Assembly: GCA_022361535.1 (NCBI GenBank)
Contig: JAKSAU010000999.1
Coordinates: forward strand, 1-12,826
DNA from: Desulfobacterales bacterium
GTDB taxonomy: Bacteria; Desulfobacterota; Desulfobacteria; Desulfobacterales; Desulfobacteraceae
DNA: 12,826 nucleotides
Direction of reading: 5' to 3'
Shown here: positions 6,220 to 12,826 of the stretch, piece by piece
Layout: every line of letters starts with the position of its first letter
Numbering within the stretch: position 1 is the stretch's first letter
Notes under the pieces: generated by a model
Told to the model about the DNA's origin: nothing
Database searches by the model: none
The model's input: the letters and a program-made list of their open reading frames with translations, nothing else
Translations under genes and position numbers: made by a program

Positions 6220-7434
6220 TTGATTTACCTCATCAGCATCCTGGTCTTTACAGCAGTTATCGGTATCCTGGTAATGGTACTCCTATTTGTGGAAGCCCGG
6301 GTAACCACCCAGGGAGAACATGAGATCACAATCAACGGTAAAAACGAGGACTCGCTCAAAGTATCCGGCAGTCCTACTCTGCTTTCAGCCTTGTCCAACA
6401 GTGACATTTTCCTGCCTTCAGCCTGCGGTGGTTCCGGCTCCTGCGGCATGTGCAAGTGTAAAGTCAGCGAGGGCGGCGGCAGCATTCTGCCCACGGAGCT
6501 TTCACACTTAAGCCGAAAGGAAAAACTGTCAGGCACACGCCTTTCCTGCCAGCTCAAGGTAAAAGAAGATATGGCCATTGAGGTGCCCGAATCCATATTC
6601 GGCATTAAAAAAGTGGATGCCGAAGTTATCTCAAATGATAATGTGGCCACTTTTATCAAGGAGCTTGTGCTCCGGCCGGTGGAACCCATTGATTTTGAAG
6701 CCGGGGCCTATGTCCAGATTGACGTGCCGGAATACGACCTCAATTTCAAAGACTTCCATATCCAGAGCCAATATGTCAGTGAGTGGAAAAAATACAACCT
6801 GATGGAATTGACGGCCAAAGGAATTAAACCAGGTTTCAGGGCTTACTCTCTTGCCAACCCCCCCTATGATAACCAAATTCTTATGCTCAATGTCAGGATC
6901 GCCACGCCGCCGCCAGGTACGGCCGGTATCCCTCCTGGATTTGGTTCTTCTTATGTATTCGGCTTAAAGCCGGGCGACAAGGTGACCATATCCGGCCCTT
7001 ACGGGGATTTTATGGCCCAGGATACAGACCGGGAAATGTGCTTTATAGGCGGAGGGGCTGGCATGGCTCCGTTGCGCTCCCATATTTTTCACCAGCTTGA
7101 CGGCATTGATTCCGGCAGGAAGATTACCTATTGGTACGGCGCCAGATCCAAAAAAGAAATGTTTTATGATGAAGATTTCAAGGATCTTGAACAGCGGTTC
7201 AAAAACTTTAAGTATTATGTCTCTTTGTCCAGTCCTGAAAAGGAAGACGACTGGGACGGGATGACCGGCTTCATACATACCCATCTGTGCAGTGCTTATC
7301 TTTGCAACCACGAGGATCCCACTGAAATCGAATATTACTTGTGTGGTCCACCGCCTATGGTGGATGCGGTTATCGATGCACTGTACGATCTTGGTGTAGA
7401 AGATGATATGATCCATTACGACAAGTTCAGCTGA
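6220..7434 (+). CDS. nqrF: Na+-NQR subunit F, NADH-oxidising flavoprotein
   Basis: NqrF (404 residues; family about 407) takes electrons from NADH and starts the Nqr chain. It has one N-terminal helix (about 2-24). A plant-type [2Fe-2S] ferredoxin domain follows, with C69, C75, C78 and C110 (CGGSGSCGMC ... LSC). Then comes a ferredoxin-NADP reductase-like module with the FAD motif R207-A-Y-S, the nucleotide motif GGGAGMAPLRSH (277-288), YWYGARSKKEMFY, and the NADH-side C377 in YLCGPPPM. The end HYDKFS is typical. Translation starts at TTG 6220, with a strong AAAGGAGG site eight bases upstream; no ATG lies nearby, and later starts would cut the membrane helix. This subunit distinguishes Nqr from Rnf. 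It closes the operon, with no apbE or nqrM gene directly after it. Confidence 0.96.
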   Translation: MIYLISILVFTAVIGILVMVLLFVEARVTTQGEHEITINGKNEDSLKVSGSPTLLSALSNSDIFLPSACGGSGSCGMCKCKVSEGGGSILPTELSHLSRKEKLSGTRLSCQLKVKEDMAIEVPESIFGIKKVDAEVISNDNVATFIKELVLRPVEPIDFEAGAYVQIDVPEYDLNFKDFHIQSQYVSEWKKYNLMELTAKGIKPGFRAYSLANPPYDNQILMLNVRIATPPPGTAGIPPGFGSSYVFGLKPGDKVTISGPYGDFMAQDTDREMCFIGGGAGMAPLRSHIFHQLDGIDSGRKITYWYGARSKKEMFYDEDFKDLEQRFKNFKYYVSLSSPEKEDDWDGMTGFIHTHLCSAYLCNHEDPTEIEYYLCGPPPMVDAVIDALYDLGVEDDMIHYDKFS

Positions 7435-7440
7435 TCTGCT

Positions 7441-7454
7441 TGTGAGCGATCACA
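7441..7454. repeat. Short perfect inverted repeat after nqrF
   Basis: TGTGA-GCGA-TCACA begins six bases after the nqrF stop. It resembles a CRP/FNR-family half-site pair, but the spacer is four bases rather than six, and no pyr promoter lies at a usual distance. It could be a small operator or chance. Confidence 0.3.
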
Positions 7455-7465
7455 TATATAGCTGA

Positions 7466-7579
7466 CGGCTCGTTTATCCTTAGAAACGGCTGCCGTATTT
7501 TTCCAAAATACGCCTGATGCCTTTTTCTAAGGACAAACGAACCTGGATACCTAATATAAGTGTTTAAGCCTTGCTGATG
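7466..7579. repeat. Palindromic element, copy B
   Basis: This is the second copy of the element at 1462-1576. The outer arms 7467-7486 and 7524-7543 form a 20-base-pair stem with two imperfect positions. Here the left arm carries CCTTAG and the right CTAAGG, the reverse of copy A, so pairing is kept although both arms differ. The inner hairpin is stronger than in A: CGTATTTT pairs with AAAATACG across a short loop. CCTGATGC follows, and the tail ends in AGCCTTGCTGATG (7567-7579). It lies between the end of nqrF and pyrD, transcribed in the same direction. A role as dispersed repeat, RNA structure or attenuating element is open. Confidence 0.85.
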
Positions 7580-7592
7580 TGCCAAGACCGGG

Positions 7593-7621
7593 TTGCCAAA
7601 AATCGTTGTTCATGGTAGACA
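7593..7621 (+). promoter_or_regulatory. Candidate promoter of the pyr operon
   Basis: TTGCCA at 7593-7598 (five of six -35 positions), a 17-base spacer and TAGACA at 7616-7621 (three of six -10 positions) lie just after repeat copy B and about 30 bases before pyrD. The -10 is poor. Offered only because the placement matches that seen after copy A. Confidence 0.2.
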
Positions 7622-7651
7622 GGCCCTCGATTTTACAAGGGGAAATTTAAT

Positions 7652-8560
7652 ATGCAGACTGACTTTTTAAGTACATCTCTAAAGACCCCCCTGGTGCTTG
7701 CCTCGGGGGTTCTTGGTAATAATAAGGCTATTTTGGAGCGGGTTTGGGAAAACGGCTGCGGCCTGCCCACCATGAAGTCCATTGGCCCTGCCCCCAGAGA
7801 AGGCCACAAAAACCCCACTGTCATTGACTTGGGAGAAGGCATGATAAATGCCGTGGGTTTGCCCACCCCGGGATATGAGAACATGGAAGAGGAGTGGCAG
7901 GAGCTTGCCTCCCGGAAATTTCCTGTTAACGCGAGTATCTACGGCGGGTCCGTGGATGAATTTGTCCGCGTGGCAGAATTTGTCTGCGCCAAGGGTCCTG
8001 ATTTTATCGAACTGAATATCTCCTGCCCCAATTCAGAAAAGCACGGGATGATTTTCGGGGTTAATGCTGAATCTTCACATGCTGTGGTCTCAGCTGTCAA
8101 AAAAGTCATTGATGTCCCCCTGATTGCCAAACTGACCCCTGCGGCCCCGGATATTGGCGCCATTGCCAAGGCGTGTGAGGATGGCGGTGCTGATGCCATC
8201 TGTGCCATTAACACGGCTGGGCCCGGCATGGTCATTGATATTGAATCCAGGATGCCTGTATTGGCCTTTAAAAAAGGCGGGCTTTCAGGCCCCATGATCA
8301 AACCCATTGCCGTGCGATGCGTTTATGACATCTATAAAGCCGTATCCATACCCATCATCGGGCTTGGCGGCATCAGTACCGGTGAAGATGCGGTTGAAAT
8401 TATCATGGCCGGCGCAAGCCTGGTAGGTATTGGTACAGCAGTCCGGTACAGGGGCATCACCGTATTTAACAAGGTGAATAAAGAGCTTGAGACCTGGCTG
8501 GCTGATCACGATACCAGAATTGACCAGATCCGGGGCGCAGCCCACAGGGAGGAAATATGA
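7652..8560 (+). CDS. pyrD: Dihydroorotate dehydrogenase, class 1B catalytic subunit
   Basis: This enzyme oxidises dihydroorotate to orotate in pyrimidine synthesis using FMN. It is a cytoplasmic TIM barrel of 302 residues. The catalytic base of class 1 enzymes is a cysteine, seen here as C125 in ELNISCPNSEKHG. Other class motifs are TPLVLASGVLGNN (12-24), GEGMINAVGLPTPG (61-74), AKLTPAAPDI, INTAGPGM, and the phosphate-binding GLGGISTGEDAVE with GASLVGIGTAV near the C-terminus. Class 1B enzymes pass electrons through PyrK to NAD+ rather than to quinone, and pyrK follows with a four-base overlap. The ATG at 7652 has AAGGGGA upstream. There is no membrane helix, as expected for class 1 and unlike class 2 PyrD. 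Confidence 0.95.
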   Translation: MQTDFLSTSLKTPLVLASGVLGNNKAILERVWENGCGLPTMKSIGPAPREGHKNPTVIDLGEGMINAVGLPTPGYENMEEEWQELASRKFPVNASIYGGSVDEFVRVAEFVCAKGPDFIELNISCPNSEKHGMIFGVNAESSHAVVSAVKKVIDVPLIAKLTPAAPDIGAIAKACEDGGADAICAINTAGPGMVIDIESRMPVLAFKKGGLSGPMIKPIAVRCVYDIYKAVSIPIIGLGGISTGEDAVEIIMAGASLVGIGTAVRYRGITVFNKVNKELETWLADHDTRIDQIRGAAHREEI

Positions 8561-9411
8561 TAACTGATTTAAGACCGGTTATGGTTGAAGTGGCCCAAAA
8601 AGAGGCCCATAGTTCAACCTTTGCCACCCTGTTTGTAGACTTTTCCATTGATTTTAAACCCGGACAATTCATCATGGTCTGGATACCGGGGGTGGATGAA
8701 AAACCCTATACCATCTCCCATCACAGCCCTGACCGGTTCGGCATCACTGTAGAGGCCAAAGGCATTTTCTCAAAAAAAGCTGTTTCCCTTAACCCTGGGG
8801 ATAAAATCGGTATCAGAGGCCCATTTGGCAATGGATTCAACATCAGCACCAAGCAAAAAATCGCTGTGGTGGCAGGCGGCTGCGGCATGGCTCCGCTGGC
8901 ACCTCTAATAGAAGCTTTGGAAGCTTATGGCAACAAGGAACTATTGCTAATCCATGGTGCCCGGTCAAAGGAATTTCTGCTCTACCCTGACCGGTTTTCC
9001 ACCCATCGTAAAGTCTGTACTGACGACGGGTCCAAAGGCCATAAAGGATTTGTTACTGATGTTCTGGAGCAGGAAATCCTTGCCCGCCAGATTATTGCTG
9101 AAAGCAAAGAAAATTCGACACCTGCCCACCTGGACATGGTCTATGCCTGTGGTCCGGAAATCATGATGGCTAAGGTATTTGAGATTTGCGAAACACACAA
9201 TATCCCCTGCCAGGTATCGCTTGAGCGCTACATGAGATGCGGATTCGGTGTCTGCGGCGCCTGCGTCTGCGACAGCCAGGTGGTTTGCAAGGATGGCCCT
9301 GTGTTTTCTTCCCAAAGCCTTAGATCCATGGAAGACTTCAATACCCGGGCACTTTTAAAAACCGGCCAGCCCGTACCCCTGGAGGAGTATGCCTCCTGGC
9401 GGTGTCAATAG
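8557..9411 (+). CDS. pyrK: Dihydroorotate dehydrogenase electron transfer subunit
   Basis: PyrK (284 residues) is the FAD and [2Fe-2S] partner of class 1B PyrD and carries electrons to NAD+. The FAD domain (about 5-98) has KPYTISHHSP at the flavin-binding motif, with lysine where many PyrK proteins have arginine (RP-x-S). The NAD domain has VVAGGCGMAPLAPLI (104-118) and YACGPEIMM (196-204). The [2Fe-2S] ligands are C228, C233, C236 and C244 (MRCGFGVCGACVCDS ... VVCKDGP). The protein is longer than the usual 240-260 residues, with extra sequence between the NAD strands and after the cluster (about 255-284). Its start overlaps the pyrD stop as ATGA, with GGAGG upstream. The cysteine arrangement and pairing with pyrD make the call firm. 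Confidence 0.93.
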   Translation: MITDLRPVMVEVAQKEAHSSTFATLFVDFSIDFKPGQFIMVWIPGVDEKPYTISHHSPDRFGITVEAKGIFSKKAVSLNPGDKIGIRGPFGNGFNISTKQKIAVVAGGCGMAPLAPLIEALEAYGNKELLLIHGARSKEFLLYPDRFSTHRKVCTDDGSKGHKGFVTDVLEQEILARQIIAESKENSTPAHLDMVYACGPEIMMAKVFEICETHNIPCQVSLERYMRCGFGVCGACVCDSQVVCKDGPVFSSQSLRSMEDFNTRALLKTGQPVPLEEYASWRCQ

Positions 9412-9478
9412 CCCTAATTTAAATAAAATGCCTTTTATACCCGGCCAACCGTTTATATGATAGTTTAAGGATACTCAA

Positions 9479-10147
9479 ATGAGCTACAAAGAAGAATTCA
9501 TTGAATTCCTGGTCCAGTGTGATGCCCTAAAATTCGGGGAATTTGAACTTAAAAGCGGCAGGATTGCACCCTATTTTATCAACACCGGCATGTTTGATAC
9601 CGGAACAAAGATCAAAAAACTGGGGACGTATTATGCAAAAGCCGTCCAGGAACATTTCAAGGATGATTTTGACGGAATCTATGGTCCGGCATATAAAGGC
9701 ATCCCTTTATGTATTACTGCAGCAACAGCTCTGGCTGACGAAGGCATTGACAAAGGCTACGTATTCAACCGCAAAGAAGCCAAAACATACGGAGATGCCA
9801 GTGCAGTTGTGGGCATGCCGTTATCTTCTGACAAACGACTTATACTGATTGACGATGTGATCACCTCCGGTAAAGCCATCAGGGAATCCCTTGAGGTTTT
9901 AAAAAACTGCAACAATCCAGCGGTTGCCGGCATTGTGATCAGCGTCAACCGGCAGGAAAAAGGCAAGACCGATAAAAATGCTTTAAAGGAAGTGGCTGAC
10001 ATTTTAGGTATTCCTATCTTTGCTATTGTCACCATTACGGAAATCATCGATTTTCTCCACAACCGTGAAATCAACGGCAAGGTTGTACTGGATGACGCCA
10101 TGAAAGAAAAAATAGAAGCGTATCGGAAAACCTACGGAGCAGATTAA
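9479..10147 (+). CDS. pyrE: Orotate phosphoribosyltransferase
   Basis: PyrE joins orotate with PRPP to give orotidine 5'-monophosphate, the step after PyrDK. The protein (222 residues) shows the orotate-side LKSGRIAPYF (25-34), GPAYKGIPL (69-77), the flexible loop FNRKEAKTYG (97-106) and the type I phosphoribosyltransferase PRPP loop LILIDDVITSGKA (121-133). It starts at ATG 9479 with AAGGA upstream, 67 bases after pyrK. The gap shows no terminator or strong promoter, so it is probably the third gene of a pyrD-pyrK-pyrE operon. The length is typical for the group. Confidence 0.95.
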   Translation: MSYKEEFIEFLVQCDALKFGEFELKSGRIAPYFINTGMFDTGTKIKKLGTYYAKAVQEHFKDDFDGIYGPAYKGIPLCITAATALADEGIDKGYVFNRKEAKTYGDASAVVGMPLSSDKRLILIDDVITSGKAIRESLEVLKNCNNPAVAGIVISVNRQEKGKTDKNALKEVADILGIPIFAIVTITEIIDFLHNREINGKVVLDDAMKEKIEAYRKTYGAD

Positions 10148-10157
10148 TTATCATTGC

Positions 10158-10194
10158 CGCAGGAAGGATTGATGGTTTAAACAATTTCCCTGCG
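10158..10194. terminator. Possible bidirectional hairpin between convergent genes
   Basis: CGCAGG (10158-10163) pairs with CCTGCG (10189-10194), with extra A-T pairs inside if one C is bulged. It sits in the 52-base gap between the ends of pyrE and the leftward binding-protein gene. T-tracts are weak on both sides, so termination is only a guess. Confidence 0.3.
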
Positions 10195-10199
10195 TTATC

Positions 10200-11657
10200 T
10201 TACCTCTCTGCTTTATTTAACCGGAACAAGCCTTGATTAAAATCTGAAATGACTTGTTGATTTCCTCTTACCTTGCGCGACAAAATAAGATACAGCTTGT
10301 GCCTGGCAAGCGGCACGGGATGGTGGGTAAACATATCCACGGTTTCCGGAGAAAACATTGACTTTAAAGTCGCATATCCGTTTTCAAGGATAACCGGAGT
10401 ATAATCAACCCTGCCTTTAAGCAGCTTCATAAAATTGATCTCCTGGGAGGTAACCGTTTCCGCCAACAGTTCCCCTGAGTTAACTTTTGCATCAAACTCA
10501 TCCTGGTACTTGAGGCCGTTGACCACACCGGAACGGTATCGCTCCAGGTCTTGAATTGTTTTCCAGTTAAAGGGCATGGATTTTAGGTGAAATAGAACAA
10601 CATTCACAGAGATCACAGGATCGCTGAAATAAAATGATTTTTCCCGCTCCCTGGTCCGGCGCCAGAGAATTGAGCCGTCAACTTGACCGGTCTGTGCAGA
10701 TTTGAACCCCCTCATCCAGGGCCAAAATAAAAATGAAACCTGGTAATCTTCAAGGGCAAAAGCTCTCGATACAATATCTGCAGCCGTACCATATGACTTA
10801 AGGTCCTTTCCTGTAAATGGCGGCCAGTGTCCTGTCGCAAGCGTGATGGCCCGGGCACCTGAAAAAACTTCATCCTGGGCCTGTTTAATAAACCGGTCAA
10901 ACGTTTTATCCTCTTTCATCTGCTTTAAAACAGACCCAAGTGCCGGTACCAGATTAGCGTATTTTTTATGCAGATAAGGATAAAGGGGTAACCGGTCCAG
11001 TGTACAGGCCTTTTCAATTGTTGATCCCCTGAATTCATTCTCCCTTAACGTTCCTTCAATAACGGCATCAGCATCCAGGAATATACCAATCCGACCGGAC
11101 GCAAGCATTCTCAGGCCTTGTTTGACATCCGTCGTCTCAATGAGATGTTTGGGGGAAAACCCCTTTTGTTTGAGCATCATTTCAGCGAAAAGATTTCCCC
11201 TGCGATATCCGATACCAAGATACGCATAGTTTTTTAAACTATCCCACCCATCAATACTGATATCCGGGTTGTCAGAATAAACCGAGACCACACTCTCCCA
11301 TATGGTCTCTTCTACCTGTATCAAGTTCGGGTATGTTTTTTTTATGCCAGGTGTAAATTTCATTCTGGCTGTCTCACCGCCAATTCTACCGGAATTGGAC
11401 TCCATAAGGGACCGCTTCAGCGGATAAAGGGTGTAGGAGAACTTATATCCAAGCTGTCTGAATGCCTCTGTATATACCAAGCTCAAAACCCTGTTGCAAA
11501 ATCGGCATCCGGAATGATTTACAGCAAAAACCATTTCCCCTTTACTTGTATCCCCTGAATAGATTCCAGTAGGCGTTTGAGCCGAACTTTGCCCTATCCA
11601 GGGTAAGGCGGTTAGCCAAAGAAGGCTGGTCCATAGAATGATCAACCTGCGAGTCAT
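10200..11657 (-). CDS. Exported protein with two tandem solute-binding (SBP_bac_3-like) domains
   Basis: This is a 485-residue protein. Residues 1-26 form a clear signal peptide (basic start, hydrophobic core, cleavage near SSA-Q), so it is periplasmic. Two amino-acid-binding-protein-like units follow. The first (about 41-265) has SYTLYPLKRSLMESNSGRIGGE and IGIFLDADAVIEG. The second (about 269-480) opens with ITLATGHWPPFTGKDLKSYG, then SFLFWPWMRGFKSAQTGQVDGS and FSDPVISVNVVLF. This is the usual N-terminal pattern of SBP_bac_3 proteins, with sequences like those of non-transport members. The first unit carries C51-x2-C54 in SGCRFCNRV, near the start of its ligand lobe. No permease, ATPase, kinase or cyclase is attached or adjacent, so it may sense or scavenge rather than feed an ABC importer. 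The ATG at 11657 has AGGTGA upstream. The ligand is unknown. Confidence 0.8.
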   Translation of the reverse strand: MTRRLIILWTSLLWLTALPWIGQSSAQTPTGIYSGDTSKGEMVFAVNHSGCRFCNRVLSLVYTEAFRQLGYKFSYTLYPLKRSLMESNSGRIGGETARMKFTPGIKKTYPNLIQVEETIWESVVSVYSDNPDISIDGWDSLKNYAYLGIGYRRGNLFAEMMLKQKGFSPKHLIETTDVKQGLRMLASGRIGIFLDADAVIEGTLRENEFRGSTIEKACTLDRLPLYPYLHKKYANLVPALGSVLKQMKEDKTFDRFIKQAQDEVFSGARAITLATGHWPPFTGKDLKSYGTAADIVSRAFALEDYQVSFLFWPWMRGFKSAQTGQVDGSILWRRTREREKSFYFSDPVISVNVVLFHLKSMPFNWKTIQDLERYRSGVVNGLKYQDEFDAKVNSGELLAETVTSQEINFMKLLKGRVDYTPVILENGYATLKSMFSPETVDMFTHHPVPLARHKLYLILSRKVRGNQQVISDFNQGLFRLNKAER

Positions 11658-11675
11658 ATATATTCACCTGCCATG

Positions 11676-11690
11676 AGGTCGTGAGGACCT
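11676..11690. repeat. Short inverted repeat upstream of the binding-protein gene
   Basis: AGGTC-GTGAG-GACCT lies 19-33 bases upstream of the start codon at 11657, in the likely leader or promoter of that gene. It could be an operator or a small leader hairpin; five base pairs is near chance level. Confidence 0.25.
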
Positions 11691-11742
11691 AAATTCCCTT
11701 AAGTTAAGTGTCATCATGCACTAGAATAATTTTAGTTACGAT

Positions 11743-11771
11743 TTGATTTAGATACGGGTTAGGTTTAAATA
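11743..11771 (+). promoter_or_regulatory. Weak candidate promoter of fdhD
   Basis: TTGATT (11743-11748), a 17-base spacer and TAAATA (11766-11771) lie about 130 bases before the fdhD start. They match the consensus at four and three positions. Nothing stronger was seen in the 243-base divergent gap. Confidence 0.2.
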
Positions 11772-11900
11772 TGCCATGTCACCACCCAAACGGTCAATAT
11801 GAAGATGCAACTCTTTACTCAAGATGCCCGGGTTTCAATATTTGCAAACCCTGTTAATGGATGGTAGATTAAACAAAACTGACTTCGAAAAGGAAATGCT

Positions 11901-12701
11901 GTGACCACTGACATCCCATTTGGAGAAGAGATCCCAATCCCCATCACCCGATATCGGGAAGGCAAACTAAAATCGGAAGAAAGCCGGGTTGCTGTTGAAA
12001 TCCCTTTGACCTTTGTTGTTAACGGCCATGAGATGGCCACACTCATGTGTACCCCTTCTCATTTAAAGGCGTATACCTATGGATTTCTTTTTACATCAGG
12101 CATGATCCGGTCTGCTGACGATATTCTCGACTGGGACTGTGATGAAAAAAAATGGCGGGTTGATGTAGATGTCAAAGATTTCACAGACCCGGAGCTTTTA
12201 GGACAGCGGGTTTATACCTCAGGATGCGGTAAAGGCGTGATGTACACCTCCATGATGGAGTTGGCAGCCCGCCACCCAATTGAAACCGATGCACGTATCA
12301 GCGGACAAGTCATAATCAATGCCATGGGTTGGTTGGCCAAATGCTCCGCCTTACACAAAAGTACAGGTGGGGTACACTCTGTTGCTGTCAGCATTGATAA
12401 TGCCATGCCCGAATTTCATATTGACGATATCGGCCGGCACAATGCCGTGGACAAGGTCATCGGAACCTTGCTTATGGAAAAAACAGATACCAATAATCTT
12501 GTCCTGCTCGGAACCGGCCGGGTGTCATCTGAAATTCTCCATAAAGCAAGGCGGATGTCGATTCCTGTTATTGCCTCAAGGGGGGCACCAACCCACCAAA
12601 GCATACTTTTGGCCAAAGAAATGGGCATGACTATTGTGGGATTTGTCAGGCCCAGCAACTTTGCCGTATTTACCCATCCTGATCGAATTATTGAACCATA
12701 A
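11901..12701 (+). CDS. fdhD: Formate dehydrogenase accessory sulfurtransferase FdhD
   Basis: FdhD moves sulfur from a cysteine desulfurase to the molybdenum or tungsten bis-MGD cofactor, which formate dehydrogenase needs for activity. The protein (266 residues) shows the family motifs AVEIPLTFVVNG (31-42), YGFLFTSGMI (60-69), KSTGGVHSVAV (153-163), DIGRHNAVDKVIG (176-188), LLGTGRVSSEI (202-212) and SRGAPTHQSILLAKE (226-240). The sulfur-carrying site reads YTSGCGKGVM, with one cysteine (C109) where E. coli FdhD has CxxC. Translation starts at GTG 11901, with AGGA six bases upstream; later ATG starts would remove conserved sequence. No formate dehydrogenase gene lies in the window, so the target enzyme is elsewhere. 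The gene is divergent from the binding-protein gene. Confidence 0.95.
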   Translation: MTTDIPFGEEIPIPITRYREGKLKSEESRVAVEIPLTFVVNGHEMATLMCTPSHLKAYTYGFLFTSGMIRSADDILDWDCDEKKWRVDVDVKDFTDPELLGQRVYTSGCGKGVMYTSMMELAARHPIETDARISGQVIINAMGWLAKCSALHKSTGGVHSVAVSIDNAMPEFHIDDIGRHNAVDKVIGTLLMEKTDTNNLVLLGTGRVSSEILHKARRMSIPVIASRGAPTHQSILLAKEMGMTIVGFVRPSNFAVFTHPDRIIEP

Positions 12702-12719
12702 GACGATTTCAAGGTGACA

Positions 12720-12739
12720 CCGGCCAAAACGATGGCCGG
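12720..12739. repeat. GC-rich hairpin followed by an A-tract
   Basis: CCGGCC pairs with GGCCGG across an eight-base loop, 19 bases after the fdhD stop, and is followed by eight A. On the plus strand there is no T-tract, so it is not a standard terminator for fdhD. On the minus strand the T-tract precedes rather than follows the stem. It may instead shape the leader of the next gene. Confidence 0.45.
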
Positions 12740-12764
12740 CAAAAAAAACGGCACAGGTGACATT

Positions 12765-12826
12765 ATGGAATATGCTGTATTGACCAGCGATATGATCATT
12801 GTTTTTGCCTTTCTTGTTTTTGTCAC
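12765..12826 (+). CDS. Probable membrane permease, first 20 codons only (cut by window edge)
   Basis: An ATG at 12765, preceded by AGGTGA, opens a frame that stays open to the edge and reads MEYAVLTSDMIIVFAF, then more hydrophobic residues. A short polar start followed at once by a transmembrane helix suggests an integral membrane protein. The pattern recalls the N-terminus of SLC13/DASS-type anion permeases, but twenty residues cannot prove this. It lies 63 bases after fdhD in the same direction. Confidence 0.5.
   Translation, partial: MEYAVLTSDMIIVFAFLVFV

Noticed and set aside
6225..6689. Minus-strand open frame of 154 codons within nqrF
   Set aside because: Antisense shadow of a firmly identified gene.
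1685..7434. An rnf operon instead of nqr, suggested by the RnfC-like cysteines
   Set aside because: The NqrA body, the NqrC layout and above all the NADH-oxidising NqrF with ferredoxin and FNR domains are Nqr-specific; no RnfB is present.
7441..7454. CRP-binding site
   Set aside because: The half-sites fit but the spacer is four rather than six bases, so it is kept only as an inverted repeat.
7466..7651. FMN riboswitch before pyrD or nqrA, considered because both operons use flavins
   Set aside because: The conserved multi-stem core of the RFN element is absent; the shared element is one long stem with a nested hairpin.
12720..12748. Rho-independent terminator of fdhD
   Set aside because: The stem is good, but it is followed by A, not T, on the plus strand.
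1..12826. CRISPR array, transposase, tRNA or rRNA genes
   Set aside because: No regularly spaced repeats, transposase motifs, cloverleaf or rRNA sequence were seen; the only repeated unit is the two-copy palindromic element.

Overview
The window looks like chromosomal core metabolism from an anaerobic, moderately AT-leaning deltaproteobacterium, most likely a sulfate reducer of the Desulfobacterales type. This is inferred from gene content and protein style: Na+-translocating NADH:quinone oxidoreductase, class 1B dihydroorotate dehydrogenase with its PyrK partner, FdhD for formate dehydrogenase maturation, and a secreted rhodanese with a MauE/DoxX-type membrane protein. No taxonomic marker is present, so the assignment is tentative.

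Layout. (1) Positions 1-1262, minus strand: a three-gene unit reading leftward, a MauE/DoxX-type redox membrane protein, then an exported rhodanese-like protein, then the 5' part of a TIGR04282/DUF2064-type glycosyltransferase that overlaps the rhodanese gene and runs off the left edge. (2) Positions 1263-1684: a 422-base divergent gap holding a roughly 115-base palindromic element (repeat copy A) and candidate promoters. (3) Positions 1685-7434, plus strand: a complete, tightly packed nqrABCDEF operon with start/stop overlaps and good ribosome binding sites. Its NqrA carries two RnfC-style four-cysteine [4Fe-4S] motifs that classical NqrA lacks. (4) Positions 7435-7651: a 217-base gap with a second copy (B) of the palindromic element. 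(5) Positions 7652-10147, plus strand: pyrD(B)-pyrK-pyrE, covering dihydroorotate oxidation and orotate phosphoribosylation. (6) Positions 10200-11657, minus strand: an exported protein made of two tandem solute-binding (SBP_bac_3-like) domains. (7) Positions 11901-12701, plus strand: fdhD with a GTG start, followed by the first 20 codons of a probable membrane permease cut by the right edge.

The Nqr complex would oxidise NADH, reduce menaquinone and export Na+. PyrDK passes electrons from dihydroorotate to NAD+. FdhD would prepare molybdenum/tungsten formate dehydrogenase, which is not in the window. The two most interesting observations are the iron-sulfur-type NqrA and the pair of palindromic elements. 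The palindromes' outer stems differ between copies by compensated changes, as expected for a selected fold, and they sit just upstream of the nqr and pyr operons.
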